Shown: positions 1 to 7,901 of the stretch, one piece after another | Numbering within the stretch: position 1 is the stretch's first letter | Layout of the letters: the number at the start of each line of letters is the position of its first letter | From: Sulfitobacter sp. DSM 110093 | Lineage (GTDB): Bacteria; Pseudomonadota; Alphaproteobacteria; Rhodobacterales; Rhodobacteraceae | Direction of reading: 5' to 3' | DNA: 64,000 nucleotides | Assembly (NCBI RefSeq): GCF_022788715.1 | Contig: NZ_CP085167.1 | Coordinates: forward strand, 2,176,001-2,240,000 | The notes under the pieces: generated by a model | Databases searched by the model: none | What the model was told of the DNA's origin: nothing | What the model saw: the letters and a program-made list of their open reading frames with translations, nothing else | Translations under genes and position numbers: made by a program

Positions 1-1236
1 AGACCCGGTGGCCTCTTCATCCATCAGACCTTCGCCCGAGCGGAAACGGTCGAGCCTAAAGGCCGCCGCCGTCTCATGGGGCTGCCCGGTGGCCATCAAA
101 TGCGCCAGCGCATAGCCTGACGCTGGCACTGCTTTAAAGCCGCCGTAACACCAGCCGCAATCGATGAACAAACCTTGCGTATCGGTCTTGTCGATGATCG
201 GGCTGCCATCGGGGGTCATGTCCATAATGCCACCCCAAGAACGCAGCACACGGGCCTTGCCGAGCGTCGGCATCAGGGTCATTCCCGCCTCCATCACATG
301 CTCCATCATCGGCAGATTGCCGCGCTGCGCGTAGGAGGCATAGAAATCCAGATCGCCGCCAAAGACCAAACCGCCCTTGTCCGACTGGCTGATATAGAAA
401 TGGCCCATGCCGAAGCTGACCACGTGGTCGACCACTGGCTTTAACCCTTCGGTAACGAAAGCCTGCAACACATGGCTCTCAATCGGCAGACGCATCCCGG
501 CCATCGCGGCGACTTGGCCCGAGCGCCCCGCTGTCACGATCGCCACCTTCTTGGCCCGGATCGGCCCACGCGTGGTCTGTACGCCGCGCACCTTGCCATT
601 CTCGATGTCGATGCCAGTGACCTCGCATTGCTGGATCAGATCGACGCCGCGCTGGTCCGCGCCGCGCGCATAGCCCCATGCCACCGCGTCATGGCGCGCA
701 GTGCCGCCGCGCCGGTGCAGCAACCCACCATGGATCGGAAAGCGCCCGCTGTCGTAATCCAGATAGGGCAGCAATTTTCGTAGGCCGTCGCGGTCGAGCA
801 GCTCCGCATCGTCGCCCTGATTGATCATCGCATTGCCCCGCCGGGCCGAAGCATCGCGCTGCGCGTCGGAGTGAAACAGGGTGATCACGCCGCGCTGGCT
901 GAACATGACGTTGTAGTTCAACTCTTCCGACAGCCCCTCCCAGAGTTTCAGCGAATGGCTGTAGAACTCGGAATTGCCCGGCAAAAAGTAGTTGCCCCGC
1001 ACAATCGTGGTGTTGCGCCCCACGTTACCACCGCCGAGGTAGCCTTTCTCAAGCACCGCAATATTGGTCATGCCGTGGTTTTTGGCGAGGTAATAGGCCG
1101 TGCTCAGCCCGTGGCCGCCGCCACCGATGATCACCGCGTCATATTCCGCCTGCGGCTCTGGATCACGCCACTGCGTTGTCCAACCGCGATTGCCGGTCAA
1201 ACCTTCGCGCAACACACGCAATCCTGAAAAACGCAT
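1..1236 (-). CDS. soxB: Sarcosine oxidase subunit beta, 3' end cut by window edge
   Basis: Catalytic beta subunit of heterotetrameric sarcosine oxidase, a cytoplasmic flavoenzyme that demethylates sarcosine to glycine with release of a one-carbon unit. Translation from the ATG at 1236 is open to base 1 (412 codons). It begins MRFSGLRVL and has the FAD-binding GGGGHGLSTAYYLAK Rossmann motif near residue 38 and an RRGGTARHDAVAWGY segment near 175, the region carrying the covalent-flavin histidine in this family. It reaches FRLDRFRSG near the edge, and family members are about 417 residues, so only a few codons are missing. A GGGAGG ribosome site sits just upstream. The soxDAG genes would be expected to the left, outside the window. 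Confidence 0.92.
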   Translation of the reverse strand, partial: MRFSGLRVLREGLTGNRGWTTQWRDPEPQAEYDAVIIGGGGHGLSTAYYLAKNHGMTNIAVLEKGYLGGGNVGRNTTIVRGNYFLPGNSEFYSHSLKLWEGLSEELNYNVMFSQRGVITLFHSDAQRDASARRGNAMINQGDDAELLDRDGLRKLLPYLDYDSGRFPIHGGLLHRRGGTARHDAVAWGYARGADQRGVDLIQQCEVTGIDIENGKVRGVQTTRGPIRAKKVAIVTAGRSGQVAAMAGMRLPIESHVLQAFVTEGLKPVVDHVVSFGMGHFYISQSDKGGLVFGGDLDFYASYAQRGNLPMMEHVMEAGMTLMPTLGKARVLRSWGGIMDMTPDGSPIIDKTDTQGLFIDCGWCYGGFKAVPASGYALAHLMATGQPHETAAAFRLDRFRSGEGLMDEEATGS

Positions 1237-1332
1237 CGTTATCCCTCCCGCCGTTACGCGCAGTCAAGCAACTCCGCGCAGAAGTATCAATGACCGAAAA
1301 CGTTGTTTGCCGTCCTGGGGTCTTTGACATGC

Positions 1333-1357
1333 AAAAGGGGCGCCGAGCGCCCCTTTT
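1333..1357 (-). terminator. Rho-independent terminator downstream of glutamate dehydrogenase
   Basis: Perfect 11-bp stem (AAAAGGGGCGC paired with GCGCCCCTTTT) with a 3-base loop. It lies 28 bases past the gdh stop codon on the minus strand, and the stem ends in four Ts in that direction. It separates gdh from soxB, which reads the same way. Confidence 0.75.
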
Positions 1358-1385
1358 CTGTTCACTTACGGAAAGGCGTAAGCCT

Positions 1386-2816
1386 TCAAAGCCCCTTGGC
1401 GTGATAGCTCGCCGCGACCTTTTCGATCGAAACGAGATAGGCCGCCGTGCGCAGGTCATCGACATCGTCGCGGCTGTGCCAGACATGGGCCATCGCCTCA
1501 TAGGCTGTGCGCATCGTGTCGTCCAAACCAGAGCGGACGAGTTCCAATTCGCCCGCGCCGCGCAGGTACTTCTCTTTGAAGTTCGGGCTAAGAGTCCAGC
1601 CCAGCTCTTTGTCGGCGCTCAACCGCTCAAGTTCATCCACCACCAGTTGGTGGCGCGATTCCTCGGCGCGGCGTTGCATGCGGCCAAAGCGGATGTGGCT
1701 AAGGTTCTTGACCCACTCGAAGTAAGAAACCGTCACACCGCCAGCGTTGGCATACATATCCGGCACGATGACCGTGCCCTTCTTGCGCAGCACTTCATCC
1801 GCCCCGGCGGTCACGGGGCCGTTGGCGGCCTCGATGATCAGCGGCGCTTGGATACGCTCGGCGTTGCTGAGGTTAATCACACCCTCAAGCGCCGCGGGAA
1901 TCAGGATGTCACATTCCGCTTCCAGCATCGCCGCACCGTCTTCGATGAATTGCGCATCAGCATAGCCTTTGATGGTGCCATGTTTCTCGATCCATTTATG
2001 CACCGCCTCGACGTTCAGCCCATCTTCGCTGTGCAACGCGCCGTCGCGTTCAATGATCGTAGTGATCTTTGACCCGTCTTCTTCGCTCAGGAATTTGGCC
2101 GCGTGATAACCCACGTTCCCCAGACCCTGAATGATGACCCGCTTGCCCTCAAGCTTACCGGTCAGCCCTGCCTTCTTCATCCCTTCGGGGTCGCGGAAGA
2201 ACGCGTGGAGCGCGTATTGCACGCCCCGGCCTGTGGCCTCTGTCCGGCCTTGGATGCCGCCCGCGTTAATCGGTTTGCCAGTCACACAGGCCACACCGTT
2301 GATATCGGTGGTGTTCATGCGTTTGTACTGGTCCGCGATCCACGCCATCTCACGCTCGCCGGTGCCCATGTCGGGGGCGGGCACGTTCTGCGCGGGGTGG
2401 ATCATGTCGCGCTTGATCAGTTCATAGGCAAAACGCCGGGTGATCAGTTCAAGCTCATGCTCATCATACTCGCGCGGGTCGATGCACAGCCCGCCTTTAG
2501 AGCCGCCAAAGGGCGCTTCGACCAGCGCGCATTTGTACGTCATCAGCGCCGCCAGCGCCTCGACCTCGTTCTGGTTCACAGCCATGGAATAGCGAATACC
2601 GCCCTTCACAGGCTCCATATGTTCAGAATGGACCGAGCGATAGCCGGTGAAGGTGTGGATACGCCCCCGCAGGCGAACGCCGAAACGCACCGTATAGGTG
2701 GCGTTGCAAACGCGGATTTTCTCTTCGAGACCGGGCGGCAAATCCATCAGCGCGACCGCGCGGTTGAACATCAGGTCCACACTGTCGCGGAAACTCGGCT
2801 CATTGGCTGGATTCAT
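1386..2816 (-). CDS. gdhA: Glu/Leu/Phe/Val family glutamate dehydrogenase
   Basis: Reversible oxidative deamination of glutamate to 2-oxoglutarate and ammonia in the cytoplasm, linking amino-acid breakdown with the TCA cycle. The 476-residue protein has the dimerisation/substrate domain first, with the glutamate-binding VKGGIRY and the catalytic-lysine region YKCALVEAPFGGSKGG, followed by PAPDMGTGEREM. The Rossmann domain contains QGLGNVGYHAA. Length fits the roughly 50-kDa hexameric class. The ATG at 2816 has a GGAGAG ribosome site 4-9 bases upstream. It is monocistronic, bounded by the hairpin at 1333-1357 and a divergent promoter region. Cofactor preference (NAD or NADP) cannot be read with certainty; NAD-dependent catabolic use is my inference from the soxB neighbour. 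Confidence 0.95.
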   Translation of the reverse strand: MNPANEPSFRDSVDLMFNRAVALMDLPPGLEEKIRVCNATYTVRFGVRLRGRIHTFTGYRSVHSEHMEPVKGGIRYSMAVNQNEVEALAALMTYKCALVEAPFGGSKGGLCIDPREYDEHELELITRRFAYELIKRDMIHPAQNVPAPDMGTGEREMAWIADQYKRMNTTDINGVACVTGKPINAGGIQGRTEATGRGVQYALHAFFRDPEGMKKAGLTGKLEGKRVIIQGLGNVGYHAAKFLSEEDGSKITTIIERDGALHSEDGLNVEAVHKWIEKHGTIKGYADAQFIEDGAAMLEAECDILIPAALEGVINLSNAERIQAPLIIEAANGPVTAGADEVLRKKGTVIVPDMYANAGGVTVSYFEWVKNLSHIRFGRMQRRAEESRHQLVVDELERLSADKELGWTLSPNFKEKYLRGAGELELVRSGLDDTMRTAYEAMAHVWHSRDDVDDLRTAAYLVSIEKVAASYHAKGL

Positions 2817-3173
2817 CGGTCTCTCCTCTTCTTATCAGGCCGCGTTACCTTTGATTTTAGGCGCGACTCATCTTGCTGCCCTAAGGGCATGCCGCTGCAC
2901 CGTAGGACGGCTGTTTCCAAGGTGCGACCTAATTAATCGCGAATTACAAAAGTTTATCAACCCAAGGCAGGGTTGGACATTGCCCCCTCCCCGATCAAGG
3001 GAAAACGGGCGTCTTCGCAAGGGCGGCGCGCAAGAAACCCACCCAGAACGCTGCCTATTGCCCCAGATGCGCCAAACTCTGGCCACTTTCACCTAGCAAA
3101 AACTACAGCACTGAAAATGGCGCGCTTTCTCTTTGGTGCATGAACAGTGCCAGAAGAAGAAAGGTTGATAGCG
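2817..3173. other. Intergenic region between gdh and the Tad-type genes
   Basis: These 357 bases separate divergent genes and must hold both promoters. The gdh-proximal part is AT-richer (around 2930-2955). I see no convincing sigma-70 boxes, no long inverted repeat, no RNA gene and no coding potential beyond short shadow frames. Confidence 0.5.
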
Positions 3174-4604
3174 ATGATCAATACACCTCGAAATGCAGGG
3201 CGCCTCCCCCGCCGCTTGCCCGCAGTGCTTAAGCGTTTTGCACGCGAAGAAGACGGGTTGGTCACGCTTTTTGCCATTCTAATGATCTTGCTGATGATCC
3301 TTATGGGGGGCGTGGGCGTCGACCTAATGCGCCATGAGCGTGAACGCGCAAGGGTGCAGGCTGTGGCAGACCGCGCCGTGCTGGCGGCCGCCGACCTTGA
3401 CCAAACCCTCACCCCTGCAGACGTGGCCCGCGACTACTTCGACAAAGCCGGGATGGCTGATTACGTCTCTAGTGTGAAGGTCGAGGAAGGGCTGAACTAC
3501 CGCCGTGTCACCGTCGATGCCTCACGTGAACTAAACACTATGTTCATGAGCAAGTTCGGCCAAGACAAGCTGAACGTCCCCGCCAAAGCCACAGCGGAGG
3601 AAAAGGTCAACAAAGTCGAAATTTCCATGGTGCTCGATATCTCTGGCTCCATGCGGGAGAATGGCAAGATGGATAACCTCCATGATGCCAGCGATGTATT
3701 TATCGATACGGTACTAAAACCCGAGAACGCTGATCTGATCTCAATCTCTGTGGTGCCCTATACCGCGCAGGTCAACGTCGGTCAGGACATTATGGATGAG
3801 TTGAACGTCAACCAGCTTCATTCCTTTTCCCACTGCGTCGACTTTGACGATAGCGAATTTGATCTTACCGCGATCAGCCAGACCCGCAGCTATGAGCATA
3901 TGCAGCATTTCGAGGCGGGGTATAGCTGGAACAACCGTCACCGTGACAACACCGGAAGCTACGACAACATCTCCAATCCCGGTTGTCCTAAGCAGAGCTA
4001 TGAAGAGGTCGCGGCCTATTCCCAAAACGCCACGGCCTTGAAAAACCGCATCGCCAATTTCCAGCCCCGTGCGAACACGGCGATCCATCTGGGCATGAAA
4101 TGGGGCGTGGCTCTGCTTGACCCGGCATTCCAGCCGATCAATCAAGAAATTGGCGGCGATGCTGCATTTCAGGCGCGGCCAGCGGCATATAGTGACATCG
4201 ACACGCTAAAGACGGTGATCCTGATGACCGACGGCGTGAACGTCACGACACGGCGGATCAATCCGCAGGTTTATGCCAACCGCGACCACTATCGCCACTG
4301 GAGCGATTACCCCTTCTATTGGTGGCTGAACCGCAATGTCCGCTCGAGTGAACAACACCGCTGGTATTCAACGAAATATACTTCTGGTCAGGCCGATAAT
4401 TTGCTCGATGACATCTGCGACGCGGCCAGGGCCAATGGCATCGTGATCTGGTCTATCGGGTTTGAAGTAACCGACCACGGCGCGTCTGTGATGAAAAACT
4501 GCGCATCGTCCGACAGCCATTTCTTCCGCGTCGAAGGGGTAGAGATCGTGGACGCTTTTGAAGCCATCGCCCGGCAAATCAACCAGTTGAGACTGACCCA
4601 ATGA
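3174..4604 (+). CDS. TadG-like Flp pilus-assembly protein with von Willebrand A domain
   Basis: The N-terminal TadE/TadG-type segment (residues about 20-60) has an EDGLVTLF motif leading into one hydrophobic helix, followed by QAVADRAVLAAA. From about residue 150 there is a von Willebrand A domain with the metal-site motif DISGSMRE and a later VILMTDGVN, in keeping with a surface protein that binds a partner through a metal ion. The 476-aa start at ATG 3174 is preferred because GAAAGG lies about 10 bases upstream; a GTG at 3147 in the same frame has no ribosome site. The stop overlaps the next start (ATGA), so the three genes form one operon. No pilin, TadA ATPase or secretin gene is in the window. 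Role in tight-adherence pili is inferred from family. Confidence 0.85.
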   Translation: MINTPRNAGRLPRRLPAVLKRFAREEDGLVTLFAILMILLMILMGGVGVDLMRHERERARVQAVADRAVLAAADLDQTLTPADVARDYFDKAGMADYVSSVKVEEGLNYRRVTVDASRELNTMFMSKFGQDKLNVPAKATAEEKVNKVEISMVLDISGSMRENGKMDNLHDASDVFIDTVLKPENADLISISVVPYTAQVNVGQDIMDELNVNQLHSFSHCVDFDDSEFDLTAISQTRSYEHMQHFEAGYSWNNRHRDNTGSYDNISNPGCPKQSYEEVAAYSQNATALKNRIANFQPRANTAIHLGMKWGVALLDPAFQPINQEIGGDAAFQARPAAYSDIDTLKTVILMTDGVNVTTRRINPQVYANRDHYRHWSDYPFYWWLNRNVRSSEQHRWYSTKYTSGQADNLLDDICDAARANGIVIWSIGFEVTDHGASVMKNCASSDSHFFRVEGVEIVDAFEAIARQINQLRLTQ

Positions 4605-5140
4605 TACAGAAAACCATCCAAGCATGGCGCCGGTTTCGCGGCGATGAGAACGGATCAGTGATGCTGATAGAGTTCGCCATCCTGTCTCCGCTGCTCTTTG
4701 GCTGCTTGATCATGTCGGTCGAGATGAGCTTTTTTGCGATACGCCACATGTTGCTTGACCGCGGGTTGGACATGACGGTCCGCTTCGTGAGGTTGAACAC
4801 CAATACGCCGATGTCGCATCAGACCATCAAGGATAAGATTTGCGAAACAGCAGGCTTTTTGCAGGACTGCGAAGAAACCCTGCGTCTTGAGATGATCCGC
4901 GTGGACCCACGTGATTTTGCCGCCTTCGATCAATCCCCCGATTGCGTGGACACGTCCATTGATCCCAGACCGGTGCGCGGCTGGAACCTTGGGATCGAAC
5001 ATCAGCTGATGCTGCTGCGCGCCTGCTACCAATTCGAACCCTTCTTCCCGACCACCGGCCTTGGCTATGCCCTAGAGAAAGACGGCGCTGGCCGTGCTTC
5101 CATGGTATCAAGCGCGGCCTTCGTACAGGAGCCGAACTGA
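4601..5140 (+). CDS. TadE-like pilus assembly protein
   Basis: This 179-aa protein starts in an ATGA overlap with the TadG-like gene. It has the TadE signature: a short basic N-terminus, the DENGSVMLIEFAI motif (residues 16-28) with the conserved Glu, then one membrane helix reaching about residue 50. The rest is a periplasmic domain with four cysteines (CETAGFLQDC, a DCVD pair region and RACYQF) that could form disulfides. TadE proteins are minor pseudopilins of Flp/Tad machines. It is translationally coupled to both neighbours. The exact role is inferred. Confidence 0.82.
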   Translation: MIQKTIQAWRRFRGDENGSVMLIEFAILSPLLFGCLIMSVEMSFFAIRHMLLDRGLDMTVRFVRLNTNTPMSHQTIKDKICETAGFLQDCEETLRLEMIRVDPRDFAAFDQSPDCVDTSIDPRPVRGWNLGIEHQLMLLRACYQFEPFFPTTGLGYALEKDGAGRASMVSSAAFVQEPN

Positions 5141-5688
5141 TGTCTGTTCTGTCCTCCCTGCTCGCTCGTTTCAGACAAAACGAAGACGGCTCAATCGCGG
5201 TCGAGACGGTAATCATGCTGCCGCTGATGTTCTGGGCCTATCTGGCGATGTATTCGACCTTTGATACCTTCCGCATGTACAACCTCAACCAGACGGCGGC
5301 CTATACCATCGGCGATGCGATCTCTCGTGAGACGCAGGCGATTGACCCCGATTATCTAGAGGGCATGCAAGGGTTGTTTGATTATCTAACCCGCGGCACT
5401 GGGCAAACGGCGATCCGCGTAAGCTCTGTCTGGTATGATGAGGAAAACGACCGCTATCATACTGATTGGTCACAGGTGCGCGGCAACGTAGAGCCATTAG
5501 ACGGCGACAACGTGCGCGATTGGCATGACAAACTACCGACCATGCCTGACAATGAACGTGTGACCTTGGTCGAGACTTGGCGCGATTTCGAGCCGCTTTT
5601 CAAAACCGGGTTGGAGAAGCGCAACATCCACAACTTTGTCTTTACCCGCCCACGCTATGCCCCGCGCACGGTTTGGTCTGACAGTTAA
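5140..5688 (+). CDS. TadE-like pseudopilin family protein
   Basis: This 182-aa protein overlaps the previous stop by one base (TGATG). It repeats the same plan: basic N-terminus, NEDGSIAVETVIMLPLMFW with the conserved Glu (about residues 17-35), one membrane helix, then a soluble domain without cysteines. The last codons (TVWSDS and the stop) form the first unit of a 24-bp triplicated repeat, so the C-terminus may recently have been altered. It probably acts with the two upstream genes in Flp-type pilus assembly. I cannot assign a specific Tad name. Confidence 0.8.
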   Translation: MSVLSSLLARFRQNEDGSIAVETVIMLPLMFWAYLAMYSTFDTFRMYNLNQTAAYTIGDAISRETQAIDPDYLEGMQGLFDYLTRGTGQTAIRVSSVWYDEENDRYHTDWSQVRGNVEPLDGDNVRDWHDKLPTMPDNERVTLVETWRDFEPLFKTGLEKRNIHNFVFTRPRYAPRTVWSDS

Positions 5689-5738
5689 ACCACGGTTTGG
5701 CCGGACAGTTAAACCACGGTCTGGCCTGACAGTTAAAC
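5667..5738. repeat. 24-bp tandem repeat, three copies, spanning two convergent gene ends
   Basis: Three adjacent 24-bp units (5667-5690, 5691-5714, 5715-5738) share the core CACGGTTTGG and GACAGTTAAAC with only two or three substitutions. The first encodes the end of the TadE-like protein. The second and third repeat the same codons and TAA in frame after the stop. The third also supplies the stop codon of the minus-strand gene at 5733. Confidence 0.9.
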
Positions 5739-6269
5739 TATGTGACGTTCGGCCAGTTTGGCGCGGATGATCTCGGCGATCAGTTTGGTCTCATTGGCTG
5801 GGGTCATGCCGCCCACACCAATGCGACGGCCTAGGCTCCACCACAGGCCCAAGCGCCAACCGCGTGGCACGCGGCGGTTGGTCTTGAGCAGGAAACCATT
5901 AGAGGGTTTTACAGCAAAAGCACCCTGATCAATGCGCTCGATCTCGTCCAAATGAACGATCACCCGGCCATCAGCGTCACGCAGCCCCTGATCGGTCAGC
6001 TCCAAGGCACTGGCAGTTGAACGGCGCATCACCTCGGCAATGGCGATGAACCCAAGGCCGATCAGCCCCAATGCGATTTGCCACCCCAGATCGGGTGAGC
6101 GGGTGAACGCGGAGTAGATCAACATCACCCCCAGCCCTGCGAGTGACAGAAGCCCCACCCCACGGCGCGCCGGGGAGGCTTTGGCCGTGGCGAGCACTTC
6201 GCCAGCGCCCATTTGCCCCGTGCCAGTCTGATCCGTGCTGGTCTGAACTGTCTGCATACTATCGGTCAT
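5733..6269 (-). CDS. Conserved membrane protein of unknown function
   Basis: I do not recognise a named family. The 178-aa protein starts at ATG 6269 with AGGG just upstream; an upstream frame to 6365 is open but proline/arginine-rich and lacks a ribosome site. A Thr/Gln-rich N-terminus (about 1-35) is followed by two membrane helices (about 41-60 and 65-83). A soluble part contains LELTDQGLRDADGRV, then hydrophobic/basic strands, resembling the PH-like membrane-associated domains of small bacterial proteins (weak inference). The stop lies in the third copy of the 24-bp repeat shared with the convergent TadE-like gene. Confidence 0.7.
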   Translation of the reverse strand: MTDSMQTVQTSTDQTGTGQMGAGEVLATAKASPARRGVGLLSLAGLGVMLIYSAFTRSPDLGWQIALGLIGLGFIAIAEVMRRSTASALELTDQGLRDADGRVIVHLDEIERIDQGAFAVKPSNGFLLKTNRRVPRGWRLGLWWSLGRRIGVGGMTPANETKLIAEIIRAKLAERHIV

Positions 6270-6392
6270 CGGCCCTGCTTTCTGATGGGCAGAGGGGCCA
6301 TGAGGATGCCGCCGATTGCCGTTTTTGTTCACCCTCGGCCTAGCCCGACGCCCAGCAAAGGGCAAGTCCGGGCAGGCCGCGCCCTGCCACCG

Positions 6393-6902
6393 TCAGCGTT
6401 CAGGCTTGGCCGAGCGGCTTTTCTGTTTGCCACGGCTCCAGGCTTCCAACCGTTCTTGCAACTTATCGGCATAGATTTGACGGGTTTCTGGGGCCATCGC
6501 GCTCACCTGTGCCAGCCATGCGCTATGGGCAGCACCTTGTACACTTGCCGCCGCGTCGCCCTGTGCCGTTAAAATCGCAGCGGCGGCCTCTGGCTCAAAG
6601 GGATCGGCGCGCAATGCAGCCAGCATCTGCTCATAAAGCGCGCCGCGTGCCGCACGATCAAGGTGATGCGCCTTGCCGCCTTTGCGCATCTCATTATGCA
6701 GATCGCGCCGTGCGTCGGGTGGCAATGCTTGCACATAGGGCGACGCATAGCTGCGCAGGCCCGGCAGCGATTTGTTGTCCGGCCCGCCATGTCGCCATAG
6801 AGCCCCTCCAACTGCACCTATGATCATCACGTTCAGCGCCAATGACAGACCAAGCGCCCATCGCATCATGCGCACCCGGCGCGATGTTGGATTCTGTGTC
6901 AT
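6393..6902 (-). CDS. Periplasmic CpxP/CnrX-like metal-sensor family protein
   Basis: The 169-aa protein begins with ATG 6902, two bases after the anti-sigma stop codon, so the two are translationally coupled. An N-terminal anchor (about residues 14-35) is followed by an all-helical, charged periplasmic part with LPPDARRDLHNEMRKGG and histidines at KAHHLDR, and a lysine/arginine-rich tail. This layout matches the heavy-metal-resistance (CnrX/CpxP/ZraP) family, whose members sense metal or misfolded protein and control an anti-sigma factor or kinase. Its place after a sigma/anti-sigma pair supports a sensor role. The metal and ligands are not known. Confidence 0.75.
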   Translation of the reverse strand: MTQNPTSRRVRMMRWALGLSLALNVMIIGAVGGALWRHGGPDNKSLPGLRSYASPYVQALPPDARRDLHNEMRKGGKAHHLDRAARGALYEQMLAALRADPFEPEAAAAILTAQGDAAASVQGAAHSAWLAQVSAMAPETRQIYADKLQERLEAWSRGKQKSRSAKPER

Positions 6903-6903
6903 C

Positions 6904-7266
6904 TCAACTTTCCTCCATGTCCCAGCCAAAACCGCCCCAATCGGCCGCTGTATCCGTCTCGCCCAGATCAATTGTCGCATCTGGCCAACTGTTGGAAACG
7001 ACCTGCCCGGCTAAATCTGGCAAACCTTCGGGCGGCGCCACACCGATCCACACGCCAACCGCTGCCGCTGTGGCCAGCCCACTTAGACCAGCAGCGCCCC
7101 CCAAGAGCTGCCAAAGCGCGCGGTGCCATGGTTGGCGCGGCGCTTTGGGCATATGGGCTTGGGCATCGGCCAAGACGCGCGCCTGCAAATCCGCCGACAC
7201 CTGTGGCGGGTTGGCGCGGGCCGCAGCAAAGAGACCTTCTAGTGCGTTGTCGTCAAAGTCATTCAT
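6904..7266 (-). CDS. Probable membrane anti-sigma factor
   Basis: The 120-aa protein begins at ATG 7266, inside the last codons of the sigma gene (8-base overlap). The N-terminal 50 residues are acidic and helical (DDNALEGLFAAARANPP), the usual sigma-binding part. One membrane helix covers about 52-76, and a short acidic periplasmic tail with GGFGWDMEES follows. No HxxxCxxC zinc motif of ZAS-type anti-sigma factors is visible. Family similarity is too low to name. The call rests on position between an ECF sigma gene and a CnrX-like gene plus topology. Confidence 0.72.
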   Translation of the reverse strand: MNDFDDNALEGLFAAARANPPQVSADLQARVLADAQAHMPKAPRQPWHRALWQLLGGAAGLSGLATAAAVGVWIGVAPPEGLPDLAGQVVSNSWPDATIDLGETDTAADWGGFGWDMEES

Positions 7267-7855
7267 TTTCAAACCCCAATGCGTCCCGTTGCGCAGATAG
7301 CTGCGCGGCCAACGCCCGTTTACCCCGCGCGGTCAGGCTCTCCACCGCTTCGACCCCAATGCCCAAAACCTCGGCAATCTCGGGGTTTGCCATGCCGTCA
7401 ATATGCCGCAACACCACCGCCTGACGCTGCCGGTCGGGCAGGCTGGCGAGCGCCTGTTGCAGCGCGTCCACACGGGCCGCATGCTGCATCTTTTGCGCCG
7501 CGCCGGGTGCCGGATCGGCGGGTTCAGCCACGTCATCAAGCCCCGTCGCCCCCGCACCGCGACGCCGCAGGCGGTCGGTGCAGAGGTTGGCCACAACGCG
7601 GTAGACCCAAGTGGTAACCTTGGCCTCTCCTGTGCGCCACTTCGGCGCTTGGCGCCACAGACGCAACATCGCCTCTTGGGCCACATCCTCTGCCTCAGCA
7701 CGGTCGCCCAGCACCCGCAGCGCGTGGCCGTGAATGCGCGGCACCAGCCGGGCGGTCAACAGCCGCGCCGCTGCCGCATCGCCACTGGCGTAGCGCTGCA
7801 ACAACTCGGCATCCGCATCGTGCTGCTCGTCGGACAAATCCTGCATCCCGTCCAT
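7259..7855 (-). CDS. ECF-type RNA polymerase sigma factor
   Basis: This 198-aa sigma-70 family factor of the extracytoplasmic-function class directs RNA polymerase to stress promoters. Region 2 (about 20-90) has the RAEAEDVAQEAMLRLWRQA helix and TWVYRVVANLCTDRLRRR. Region 4 (about 137-187) has LPDRQRQAVVLRHIDGM and a helix-turn-helix ending in VEAVESLTARGKRAL. An Ala/Asp/Pro-rich linker joins them. It overlaps the anti-sigma gene and lies 46 bases after the EF-hand gene on the same strand, with a strong hairpin in the gap. ATG 7855 is taken as start; ATG 7846 is possible. Confidence 0.9.
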   Translation of the reverse strand: MDGMQDLSDEQHDADAELLQRYASGDAAAARLLTARLVPRIHGHALRVLGDRAEAEDVAQEAMLRLWRQAPKWRTGEAKVTTWVYRVVANLCTDRLRRRGAGATGLDDVAEPADPAPGAAQKMQHAARVDALQQALASLPDRQRQAVVLRHIDGMANPEIAEVLGIGVEAVESLTARGKRALAAQLSAQRDALGFENE

Positions 7856-7864
7856 CGCTAAGGC

Positions 7865-7893
7865 CCGGGCGCGCCATGATCAAGCGCGCCCGG
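7865..7893 (-). other. Intercistronic hairpin between EF-hand and sigma genes
   Basis: A 10-bp perfect stem (CCGGGCGCGC with GCGCGCCCGG) and 9-base loop fill the gap between the EF-hand stop and the sigma start. No T-tract follows on the minus strand, so it is more likely an mRNA stability or partial-termination element than a full terminator. Confidence 0.6.
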
Positions 7894-7901
7894 CGCATCA
7901 T

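Noticed and set aside
5667..5738. CRISPR array
   Set aside because: The 24-bp units are directly adjacent with no spacers and there are only three; no cas genes are in the window.
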